From assembly GCA_017538775.1 (NCBI GenBank), contig JAFYIF010000012.1, positions 1 through 5,643 of the forward strand: a stretch of DNA of 5,643 nucleotides. Reading direction: 5' to 3'. Source of the stretch: Oscillospiraceae bacterium (GTDB lineage Bacteria > Bacillota > Clostridia > Oscillospirales > Oscillospiraceae). The position numbers and the translations under genes were made by a program. Below, in pieces: positions 1 to 4,629 of the stretch. The notes beneath the pieces were generated by a model that saw only the letters and a list, made by a program, of their open reading frames with translations, ran no database searches and was not told the origin of the DNA. Each line of letters begins with the position of its first letter. Positions within the stretch are counted from its first letter, which is position 1.

Positions 1-66
1 ACTACTACATAAAGCCGCCCAAAATCACGAAAAACATCTGGTACGGTACCCCAAGGAATGCTTGAA

Positions 67-99
67 GAGCCGTATGCGTGAATCGCGCACGTACGGTTC
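67..99 (+). ncRNA. Group II intron domain V (catalytic hairpin)
   Basis: The 33-nt hairpin is typical of domain V. An 8-bp lower stem (67-74 with 92-99, including one G-U pair) is followed by a two-base bulge at 90-91 and an upper stem TGCG/CGCA (75-78 with 86-89), closed by a short loop containing GAA. The catalytic triad AGC is at 68-70. Domain V binds the metal ions that drive splicing and reverse splicing. The intact stem and triad suggest that this copy could still be functional, although the rest of the intron is not visible. Confidence 0.88.
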
Positions 100-102
100 C
101 GT

Positions 103-145
103 GAGGGGCGGCGGCAGCAATGCCAGCCGTCTACTCGACCTCTAT
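103..145 (+). ncRNA. Group II intron domain VI with candidate branch-point A
   Basis: The basal helix GAGG (103-106) can pair with CCTC (139-142). A distal stem pairs GGC/GCC (110-112 with 126-128) and GGCA/TGCC (113-116 with 121-124), with a bulged A at 125 and a GCAA (GNRA-type) tetraloop at 117-120. The A at 138, just 5' of CCTC and eight bases from the putative 3' end, is placed like the bulged branch-point adenosine of domain VI. The pairing was drawn by eye, so the basal helix is less certain than the distal stem. Confidence 0.7.
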
Positions 146-882
146 GACTCATTTGCCCGCTGAATGATGTTGCGCCCGATTCCCGTCAGCCGCTCGATGC
201 GCCTGACGGTCAGCCCCGCCGCTTTCAGGCGGCAGAGGGCCTCGTTCCGGGCCGCCCGGTCCATGCGCTGCAACACCGTGCCGTTTTCCGTGCCCAGTAT
301 GCTGCGCAGCAGGTCCCGTTGCCAGGTCTCGTCCTGCCGGTCGAATTCCATGCAGACCGCGCCGCTCTCGTCCGCCAGGAATGCGTCGAGCTGCGCCCGG
401 TCACCGATCAGCTCCCGCAGCAGCGCCGTGTCCACGAATGACCCGGGCCGGTCATACTGGGCGTAGCTGTTCCAGGCATAGGCCGAAGCCGGACAGATGC
501 CAGCCTTCGCAGGGTTGTTCAGGATGTAGCGGAACACAGTGAGCAGATAGGCGTCGTCCTCGACGGCCTCGCTCCGATAGCGGTCCTGGAACAGGTGCCC
601 GCAGCGGTCGTATTTTTTGTTGAAATAGGCGGAGTAGCTGACGCCCAGTTTCTTCATCAGTTGCGGCGCAAGTCCCTCCGGGTCCCGCACCAGCAGATGC
701 ACATGGTTCTCCATCAGGCAATACGCGCAGACCGCCACCCCTGTCTCGCGGGCATAGCGCCGCAGGGTGGAGAGGAAAAACTGGTAATCTGCCCGCTCCT
801 CAAACAAGGCCTGCCGCCCGATTCCACGGACGATCAGGTGCAGATACCCGGACGCGCTCGACTGTCTGGGCTGACGCGGCAT
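142..882 (-). CDS. REP-associated tyrosine transposase (RAYT), Y1/HUH family
   Basis: This is a 246-aa single-strand DNA transposase of the IS200-like Y1 family. The HUH metal-binding motif is ENHVHLLV (H60, H62). The FRYILNNPAKAG segment carries the likely catalytic Tyr119, with Asn123 four residues on, matching the YxxxN arrangement of RAYT proteins. A C-terminal helix-turn-helix (about residues 223-243, GLTVRRIERLTGIG) is typical of clostridial members. RAYTs nick and rejoin DNA at palindromic REP sequences, and matching palindromes lie beside this gene (937-970 and 145-154). The ATG at 880-882 follows an AAAAGGGGG ribosome binding site at a suitable distance. The last codons (Asn-Glu-Ser, AAT GAG TCA) are REP sequence, and the TAG stop lies within the 3' end of the antisense group II intron. 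The original C-terminus may therefore have been slightly longer or different. The catalytic residues are intact. Confidence 0.9.
   Translation of the reverse strand: MPRQPRQSSASGYLHLIVRGIGRQALFEERADYQFFLSTLRRYARETGVAVCAYCLMENHVHLLVRDPEGLAPQLMKKLGVSYSAYFNKKYDRCGHLFQDRYRSEAVEDDAYLLTVFRYILNNPAKAGICPASAYAWNSYAQYDRPGSFVDTALLRELIGDRAQLDAFLADESGAVCMEFDRQDETWQRDLLRSILGTENGTVLQRMDRAARNEALCRLKAAGLTVRRIERLTGIGRNIIQRANES
145..154. repeat. Partial REP-like element cut by the intron
   Basis: TGACTCATTT here is identical to the outer end of the REP at 937-970 when that is read on the other strand. The match stops at the group II intron boundary, so this looks like the remaining arm of a REP that lay at the 3' end of the transposase gene. 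It also encodes the last residues of the transposase. The match is short (10 bases); its location is what makes it credible. Confidence 0.5.
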
Positions 883-917
883 AGGTCTGGCCCCCTTTTG
901 TGGTTTGGTGTGGATTC

Positions 918-946
918 AAGATACCATAAAAAGAAAAATGAGTCAA
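918..946 (-). promoter_or_regulatory. Putative promoter of the transposase gene, -35 inside the REP
   Basis: On the - strand, TTGACT (complement of 941-946) and TATCTT (complement of 918-923) are separated by exactly 17 bases. A TGG precedes the -10, giving an extended -10 form. The -35 matches consensus at 5 of 6 positions and the -10 at 4 of 6. The -35 box is the arm of the REP palindrome. It lies about 36-64 bases upstream of the transposase ATG. Predicted by eye only. Confidence 0.5.
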
Positions 947-970
947 GGAGAACCGTCCCTTTTGACTCAC
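937..970. repeat. REP-like palindromic element, intact copy
   Basis: The arms TGAGTCAA (939-946) and TTGACTCA (962-969) are perfect 8-base inverted repeats around a 15-base centre, GGAGAACCGTCCCTT. An inverted, partly diverged copy lies at 1676-1710, and half-copies are at 145-154 and probably 2316-2328. The size, palindromy, repetition and position beside a RAYT gene identify it as a likely target/substrate of that transposase. It sits between the divergent transposase and vapB genes. Confidence 0.8.
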
Positions 971-973
971 AGC

Positions 974-1001
974 TTGCATTTTTCAGAAAAACGCATATAA
1001 T
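974..1001 (+). promoter_or_regulatory. Putative vapBC promoter
   Basis: A perfect -10 box TATAAT is at 996-1001. A weak -35 candidate TTGCAT is at 974-979, with a 16-base spacer. It would start transcription about 30 bases before the vapB ATG, overlapping the inverted repeat at 1001-1023. The AT-rich stretch 976-1001 contrasts with the surrounding GC-rich DNA. Confidence 0.6.
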
Positions 1002-1023
1002 GTGTGTACAGGATGTATGCACA
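1001..1023. promoter_or_regulatory. Inverted repeat, candidate VapB/VapBC operator
   Basis: TGTGTGTACA (1001-1010) and TGTATGCACA (1014-1023) form an imperfect inverted repeat (8 of 10 paired positions) around GGA. It starts at the last base of the -10 box and ends just before the vapB ribosome binding site. VapBC-type complexes usually repress their own promoter by binding such palindromes through the antitoxin's DNA-binding domain. The position fits that role, but no binding is shown here. Confidence 0.5.
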
Positions 1024-1039
1024 AGAGGAGGAGTATTCT

Positions 1040-1276
1040 ATGACTACGACCCGCGTTTTTCAGAATGGCAACAGTCAGGCGATCCGCATTCCACAGGATC
1101 TGCGGACAGATAAGAACGAGTTTTTCATCCGCAAAATCGGCGACGTGTTTATCGCGTTTCCCACGGATGACCCCTGGGCTCCGACCCGGCAGGTCATCGG
1201 CACGTTTCCGCCGGACTTTCTGGACGGGCGGGAGCAGCCTTCCTGGGACGACGTTCCACAACGGGAGGCGCTTTGA
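1040..1276 (+). CDS. vapB: VapB-type antitoxin (AbrB/MazE-like)
   Basis: This 78-aa protein neutralises the downstream VapC toxin and probably represses the operon. Residues 1-45 or so, beginning MTTTRVFQNGNSQAIRIPQDLR, match the swapped-hairpin AbrB/SpoVT/MazE fold of VapB antitoxins, in which the NGNSQAIRIP segment contacts DNA. The acidic, proline- and tryptophan-containing C-terminal tail (about 55-78, ending PSWDDVPQREAL) resembles the toxin-wrapping tail of the family. The start at 1040 was chosen over an in-frame GTG at 1004 because AGGAGG (1026-1031) lies 8 bases upstream and the family motif begins immediately after. The stop overlaps the vapC start by one base (TGATG), a sign of translational coupling. 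The gene is distinctly lower in GC than the rbfA operon, consistent with transfer. Confidence 0.88.
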   Translation: MTTTRVFQNGNSQAIRIPQDLRTDKNEFFIRKIGDVFIAFPTDDPWAPTRQVIGTFPPDFLDGREQPSWDDVPQREAL

Positions 1277-1680
1277 TGTTTCTTCTTGATACGAATATCT
1301 GTATCTACTTGATGAAGAATTCTTATCCGAAGCTCACGGAGAGAGTTTTTTCACACGATCCGTCAGAAATGGCGCTTTCATCCATCACGCTGTTTGAACT
1401 TGAATACGGGGCAGCCAAAAGCAACTGGGGAGAGAAGACAAGACACAACCTGGCATTGTTCCTTGCTCCGTTCACGATTCTGCCGTTTGACAGCGCAGAC
1501 GCAATCACAGCGGGCAGACTCCGCGCTTATCTGGAGCAGAAGGGAACGCGGATTGGTTCGTATGACGTTCAGATTGCAGCCCAGGGGTTATCCAGAAATC
1601 TCACGGTCGTTACGCACAACACCAGCGAGTTTCGGAGCGTCGTCGGCCTGCGCGTAGAAGACTGGGTTGCGCAGAAATGA
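1276..1680 (+). CDS. vapC: VapC-type PIN-domain ribonuclease toxin
   Basis: This 134-aa PIN-domain protein is of normal length for a VapC toxin. VapC toxins are Mg-dependent endoribonucleases that arrest growth, typically by cleaving tRNA or rRNA; the target of this one is unknown. Visible active-site elements are the N-terminal MFLLDTN (D5), the SSITLFELEYG motif (E41), GSYDVQIAAQ (D97) and the VTHNTSEF motif near residue 112. All expected acidic positions are present, so the enzyme is predicted active. The ATG at 1276 overlaps the vapB stop by one base and has GGGAGGCG (1263-1270) as ribosome binding site; a TTG one codon earlier is less likely. Its TGA stop (1678-1680) is also the first bases of the REP palindrome at 1676-1710. 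The segment 1321-1380 is 47% GC by direct count, against 80% for 4681-4740 in ribF. Confidence 0.9.
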   Translation: MFLLDTNICIYLMKNSYPKLTERVFSHDPSEMALSSITLFELEYGAAKSNWGEKTRHNLALFLAPFTILPFDSADAITAGRLRAYLEQKGTRIGSYDVQIAAQGLSRNLTVVTHNTSEFRSVVGLRVEDWVAQK

Positions 1681-1710
1681 GTCAAAAGGGCCGCTTCTCC
1701 CCGCCTCATT
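1676..1710. repeat. REP-like palindromic element, inverted diverged copy
   Basis: Bases 1678-1700 match the complement of 947-969 at 21 of 23 positions, including a run of 13 identical bases (TGAGTCAAAAGGG). The outer arms AATGAG (1676-1681) and CTCATT (1705-1710) pair perfectly, but the inner part of the right arm has decayed (CCGC where CTTG or similar is expected). It lies in inverted orientation to the copy at 937-970, so the two frame vapBC. It contains the stop codons of both vapC (1678-1680) and the convergent secreted-protein gene (1706-1708), and its hairpin could also act as a weak bidirectional terminator. Confidence 0.75.
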
Positions 1711-2230
1711 CCCGATACCCCCGCGCCCCCGAGAGATAGACGGTCTGCGTCGCGTCGTCATAGCCGACGAAGAAATCCAGCGCCCGGCCCAGGTCGCGGA
1801 GCTTGAAATAGTTCGCCCCGTCGATTTTGTAGACTGTCAGCGTCACGGACTCGCCGTCGATGCAGACGGCGTCGTTGCTGGGAACCGCGTCAGCCTGCGC
1901 ATCGGCGACGCCGGACAGCTCGCCGCCCACCGGCGCGTAGGGCTGGCCGGGGCGGAGCGTGACGGTCCGGGTCTGGGCGTCATAGTCCACCGCGAACTGC
2001 CGTTCGCTGCCCCGGAGGAGCATGGCCAGGTCCCGGAGCCGGAAGTAGTTGCTGCCCTCGATTTTATAAACGGCGGGGCGGACCAGGTGCGCGTCGGGCC
2101 GGTCGGCGCTGTTGCTGAGGACAATGGCGTTGTTGGTGGCGACGGCGGCGCATGGCCCCTCCGCCAGTGCGCTCAGGCCCGGCGCGAGGCAGAGCAGCAG
2201 GACCAGCGCGGCAAGAAACAGCTTTTTCAT
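1706..2230 (-). CDS. Small secreted protein with two stalk-type (copper amine oxidase N-like) repeats
   Basis: This 174-aa exported protein has unknown specific role. Residues 1-23 form a classical signal peptide: MKK, a hydrophobic core LFLAALVLLLCLAPGL, then ALA before Glu24. The mature part holds two copies of a short motif, VYKIEGSNYFRLRDL (about 54-68) and VYKIDGANYFKLRDL (about 133-147). Each is followed by a beta-rich segment with YDxxTxTVxL (82-92 and 157-166). This pattern is common in clostridial secreted proteins annotated as stalk or copper-amine-oxidase N-terminal-like domains; it is not an amine oxidase. The start at 2230 is preferred over an upstream in-frame ATG at 2248 because GGGAGGT lies 6 bases before it and the signal peptide begins there. 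It converges on vapC with 25 bases between the stop codons. No enzymatic motif is visible. Confidence 0.8.
   Translation of the reverse strand: MKKLFLAALVLLLCLAPGLSALAEGPCAAVATNNAIVLSNSADRPDAHLVRPAVYKIEGSNYFRLRDLAMLLRGSERQFAVDYDAQTRTVTLRPGQPYAPVGGELSGVADAQADAVPSNDAVCIDGESVTLTVYKIDGANYFKLRDLGRALDFFVGYDDATQTVYLSGARGYRE
1790..2071 (-). repeat. Internal duplication encoding the two NYFxLRDL motifs
   Basis: The 45-base segments 1790-1834 and 2027-2071 are direct repeats matching at 34 of 45 positions. They encode the two YKI-G-NYF-LRDL motifs of the secreted protein. The retained nucleotide similarity suggests that the domain arose by duplication or is under strong codon and protein constraint. 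Confidence 0.7.
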
Positions 2231-2288
2231 GGAATGACCTCCCTGCAAAGATGGATTTTTTTGGGGCGCTACGCCCTGTCAGACGCGG

Positions 2289-2322
2289 CAGCCCGGGAAA
2301 AGTTCCCGGGCTGTTCCCTTTT
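2289..2322 (+). terminator. Strong hairpin terminator, + orientation, without an obvious upstream + gene
   Basis: CAGCCCGGGAA (2289-2299) and TTCCCGGGCTG (2303-2313) form a perfect 11-bp stem with a 3-base loop. It is followed by TTCCCTTTT (2314-2322), a T-rich tail on the + strand only. It lies upstream of the rbfA promoter and would insulate the operon from transcription entering from the left. No + strand gene within 600 bases upstream needs it. Confidence 0.65.
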
Positions 2323-2328
2323 GACGCA
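2316..2328. repeat. Possible REP half-copy
   Basis: CCCTTTTGACGCA matches the REP arm CCCTTTTGACTCA (957-969) at 12 of 13 positions. It directly follows the hairpin stem at 2289-2313 and supplies part of that terminator's T-tract. The opposite arm is not recognisable, so this is either a decayed REP or a chance match. Confidence 0.35.
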
Positions 2329-2339
2329 TCGACTGGCAC

Positions 2340-2368
2340 TTGCAAGCTTTCCTTGCGCATGGTATAAT
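2340..2368 (+). promoter_or_regulatory. Promoter of the rbfA-nrnA-truB-ribF operon
   Basis: The -35 TTGCAA (2340-2345, 4 of 6 consensus) and a perfect -10 TATAAT (2363-2368) are separated by an optimal 17 bases. A TGG immediately upstream of the -10 makes it an extended -10 promoter. Transcription would start near 2375, giving a leader of about 55 bases to the rbfA ATG. This looks like a strong housekeeping sigma-A promoter. Confidence 0.75.
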
Positions 2369-2430
2369 ACCACGGCGCGCAAAAGACCAGTCGGCGCGCA
2401 CGAGATTCACTGGAACGAAAGGGATGCGAT

Positions 2431-2808
2431 ATGGCCTCCAACAAACTGCTGCGAACCAATGAGGACATCAAATTCGTCCTCTCCCGTCTGCTGCCCCAGG
2501 TGAAGGACCCCCGGGTGGGGCAGGGGAAGATGCTCTCCATCACCCGGGTGGACACCACCGGGGACCTGCGCTACAGCAAGATCTACGTCAGCGCCCTGGG
2601 CGAGCTGGACGAAAAGGAATTCCGCCGGGGCATCCGCAGCGCCGCGCCCTGGCTGCGGCGGGAGCTGGGCAGCGCCCTGTCCCTGCGCTATACGCCGGAG
2701 CTGGTGTTCGAGCTGGATCACAGCATCGAGCACGGGGCGTATATCAACAGCCTGATCGAAAAGCTGGACATCGGAGAAAAGGGGGATGCGAAAGATGCCG
2801 ACGATTGA
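2431..2808 (+). CDS. rbfA: Ribosome-binding factor A
   Basis: This 125-aa RbfA binds the 30S subunit and assists late maturation of 16S rRNA, acting in the cytoplasm with other assembly factors. Characteristic segments are visible throughout its single KH-like domain: MASNKLLRTNEDIKFVLSRL at the N-terminus, VKDPRVG (24-30), SITRVDTTGDLRYSKIYVS (36-54), SAAPWLRRELG and LRYTPELVFELDHSIEHG (about 85-102). The length is normal for the family. The ATG at 2431 has AAAGGG (2418-2423) 7 bases upstream. It is the first gene after a strong promoter, and its 3' end overlaps the next gene by 23 bases. In many Firmicutes rbfA follows infB, but here the upstream side is an unrelated secreted-protein gene on the other strand. 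Confidence 0.95.
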   Translation: MASNKLLRTNEDIKFVLSRLLPQVKDPRVGQGKMLSITRVDTTGDLRYSKIYVSALGELDEKEFRRGIRSAAPWLRRELGSALSLRYTPELVFELDHSIEHGAYINSLIEKLDIGEKGDAKDADD

Positions 2809-3733
2809 GGAATGCGCCGCCTTCCTGCGGGAGCGGGACGGCTATCTGATTTTGACCCATAAGCGCCCGGACGGGGACACCCTGGGCTGCGCCGCGGCGC
2901 TCTGCCACGCGCTGCGGCGGCTGGGCAAGCGGGCCAGCCTCTGCCCGAACCCGGACATCACCGAGCACTTCCTGCCCTTCGTGGCCCCCTATCTGGGGGA
3001 GAGCGGGGAGGGAGAGACGGTGCTGAGCGTGGACATCGCCGAGCCGAAGCTGTTCCCGGCGGGCTTTGCCGGCGGCCCGGTGGAGCTGGCCATCGACCAC
3101 CACCCCACCAACAGCGGCTTTGCCCGGCGCACCCTGCTCTGGGCGGAGAAGGCCGCCTGCGGGGAGATCGTGCTGGAACTCATCGAAGCTATGATGGGCG
3201 GCCTGACGCCGGAGGAGGCGGACGCGCTCTACATGGCCGTCTCCACCGACTGCGGCTGCTTCCAGTACGGCAACACCAACGCCGCGGTTCACCGGGCGGC
3301 GGCGAAGCTGCTGGACTACGGGGCCCACGTGGCCGCGCTGAACAAGGCCCTGTTCCGCTCGTCCAGCCCCGCCCGGCTGCGGCTGGAGGGCCAGATCTTC
3401 TCCACCATGCGCACCTACCATCAGGATGAGATCAGCGTGGTGGTGGTGACGCGGGAGATGCTCGCCGCCTGCGGGGCCACGGAGGACGACACGGACGACC
3501 TGGCCAACCTGGCCGGGCGGATGCGCGGCAACCGGATCACCATCACGGTCCAGGAGCAGGCCGACGGCCGGGTCCACGGCTCGGTCCGCACGGACGGCAG
3601 CGTGAACGCGACGAAGATCTGCGCCCGCTTCGGCGGCGGCGGTCACGTCCGCGCCTCCGGCTGCACCGTGGACCTGAGCGCTCAGGAGCTGGCCGCCGGG
3701 CTGCTGGAGGCTGTGGAGCAGGCCATGGCATGA
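2786..3733 (+). CDS. nrnA: DHH/DHHA1 phosphoesterase, NrnA-like (nanoRNase / pAp phosphatase)
   Basis: This 315-aa cytoplasmic phosphoesterase of the DHH family probably degrades 2-5 nt nanoRNAs and dephosphorylates 3'-phosphoadenosine 5'-phosphate (pAp), the usual NrnA activities. The metal-binding motifs are in order: HKRPDGDTLG (H25, D29, D31), VDIAEP (D83), the signature DHH (104-106) and STDCGCFQ (D155). The C-terminal DHHA1 domain ends with the substrate-binding GGGGH (283-287). The set is complete, so activity is expected. The ATG at 2786 has GGAG 9 bases upstream. A second ATG at 2795, behind AAAAGGGGG, is an equally possible start and would remove three residues. The gene overlaps rbfA at its start and truB at its end (ATGA), indicating translational coupling. 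A cyclic-dinucleotide phosphodiesterase role is less likely because no PAS/GGDEF region is present. Confidence 0.92.
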   Translation: MRKMPTIEECAAFLRERDGYLILTHKRPDGDTLGCAAALCHALRRLGKRASLCPNPDITEHFLPFVAPYLGESGEGETVLSVDIAEPKLFPAGFAGGPVELAIDHHPTNSGFARRTLLWAEKAACGEIVLELIEAMMGGLTPEEADALYMAVSTDCGCFQYGNTNAAVHRAAAKLLDYGAHVAALNKALFRSSSPARLRLEGQIFSTMRTYHQDEISVVVVTREMLAACGATEDDTDDLANLAGRMRGNRITITVQEQADGRVHGSVRTDGSVNATKICARFGGGGHVRASGCTVDLSAQELAAGLLEAVEQAMA

Positions 3734-4593
3734 ACGGCATTCTGCTGATCGACAAGCCCCAGGGCTGGACGAGCATGGACGTGTGCGCCCGCCTCCGGGG
3801 CGCAGCGCACGAAAAGCATGTGGGCCACGCCGGGACCCTGGACCCCCTGGCCACGGGTCTGCTGTGCGTGTTCCTGGGCCGGGCCACAAGGGCGGTGGAG
3901 TTTGCCGAGGGGGATGAGAAGACCTACGAGGCCACGCTGCAACTGGGGCTGACCACGGATACCCAGGATCTGAGCGGCACGGTGCTGAGCCAAAGCCCGG
4001 TCCGGGTGAGCGACGCTGCGCTGGAAGCGGCCCTGGCGCAGTTCCGGGGGGAGATCCTGCAGGTCCCCCCCATGTACTCCGCCCTCAAGGTGGACGGCCA
4101 GACCCTCTACCGCCTGGCAAGAAAGGGCAAAGAGGTGGAGCGGCAGCCCAGACCGGTGACGGTTTTCGCCCTGGACTGCCTGGGCCGGGAGGGGGACGCG
4201 GTCTTCCTGCGCGTGCGGTGCAGCAAGGGCACCTACGTCCGCACGCTCTGCCACGACATCGGCCAGCTTCTGGGCTGCGGCGGGGCCATGGCCGCCCTGC
4301 GGCGCACAGCGGCGGGGCGCTTTACGCTGGAACAGGCCCACGCGCTGCCGGAGGTGCTGGCAGCGGTGGAGGCGGGCGCGGCGGAAGCGCTGCTGCTGCC
4401 GGTGGAAACGCTCTTCGACGCCCTGCCGGTGCTGCGGCTCAGCTCCGGCCAGGAGCGGGTCATCCGCAACGGCGGCTGGTTTTCCAGCCGGGCCGCGGCG
4501 GGGGACTGGCGGCTCCGGGGCGTGGACGGGAGCTTCCTGGCCCTGGGCCGCGCCGCCGGGGGCCGGGTGCGGGCGGTGAAAAGCTTCTTCTGA
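3730..4593 (+). CDS. truB: tRNA pseudouridine(55) synthase TruB
   Basis: This 287-aa enzyme isomerises U55 of the tRNA T-loop to pseudouridine. The catalytic aspartate is D38 in GHAGTLDPLATGLL (32-45). Other family motifs are the N-terminal GILLIDKPQGWTS, KTYEATLQLGLTTDTQD (64-80), PPMYSALKVDGQTLYRLARKG (113-133) and CSKGTYVRTLCHDIG (164-178). The C-terminal third (about 225-287) fits the small PUA-like tail of bacterial TruB. The start ATG overlaps the nrnA TGA by four bases (ATGA), and no separate ribosome binding site is needed if translation is coupled. The length is normal and no key residue is missing. Confidence 0.96.
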   Translation: MNGILLIDKPQGWTSMDVCARLRGAAHEKHVGHAGTLDPLATGLLCVFLGRATRAVEFAEGDEKTYEATLQLGLTTDTQDLSGTVLSQSPVRVSDAALEAALAQFRGEILQVPPMYSALKVDGQTLYRLARKGKEVERQPRPVTVFALDCLGREGDAVFLRVRCSKGTYVRTLCHDIGQLLGCGGAMAALRRTAAGRFTLEQAHALPEVLAAVEAGAAEALLLPVETLFDALPVLRLSSGQERVIRNGGWFSSRAAAGDWRLRGVDGSFLALGRAAGGRVRAVKSFF

Positions 4594-4614
4594 ACGCGCA
4601 ACACGAGAAAGAAT

Positions 4615-4621
4615 AAGGTGG
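4615..4621 (+). promoter_or_regulatory. Ribosome binding site deciding the ribF start
   Basis: AAGGTGG differs from the ideal AAGGAGG by one base and stands 8 bases before ATG 4630. It overlaps the alternative GTG at 4618, which itself has only a weak upstream site. This favours the ATG at 4630. Confidence 0.65.
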
Positions 4622-4629
4622 GAAACAGC

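Larger units (their letters stand above)
1..145 (+). mobile_element. Group II intron, 3' terminal part (domains V and VI)
   Basis: This is the 3' end of a group II self-splicing intron/retroelement whose 5' part lies outside the window. The decisive evidence is a conserved domain V hairpin at 67-99, followed by a domain VI hairpin and a terminal pyrimidine-rich stretch ending in AT at 144-145, as expected of the AY 3' end of these introns. The preceding bases (about 1-66) would be the domain IV tail. A TAA at 10-12 could be the stop of an intron-encoded reverse transcriptase/maturase, but too little is left to show this. The intron is oriented + and is antisense to the transposase gene it abuts. 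The exact 3' boundary (144 or 145) is inferred from the AY rule and from the downstream bases matching a REP element. The intron class cannot be assigned. Confidence 0.85.

Noticed and set aside
91..100. Similarity between domain V (ACGGTTC) and the REP centre (complement of GAACCGT)
   Set aside because: Only seven bases match, and they are fixed in domain V by its conserved stem. This is best taken as coincidence rather than a REP inside the intron.
2..163. Open + frame reading through the intron end to a TGA at 161-163, possibly a maturase tail
   Set aside because: It runs through conserved domain V and VI RNA sequence and past the splice site. Intron-encoded proteins end before domain V, so this openness is not evidence of coding.
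962..990. REP arm TTGACT on the + strand as -35 for vapB
   Set aside because: The hexamer 17 bases downstream (985-990) is not -10-like, and the real TATAAT at 996-1001 is 28 bases away, too far.
1667..2503. Open frame of 278 codons on the + strand running from the REP across the secreted-protein gene into rbfA
   Set aside because: It overlaps the terminator, promoter and start of rbfA and is antisense to a gene with a clear signal peptide and repeats. No domain is visible in its translation.
2744..3889. Open frame of 381 codons on the - strand
   Set aside because: It is antisense to nrnA and the start of truB, has low-complexity composition and no ribosome binding site of note. It is a high-GC shadow.
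4594..4629. FMN riboswitch before ribF
   Set aside because: The gap is only 36 bases and shows none of the conserved RFN element segments. The gene is within an operon.
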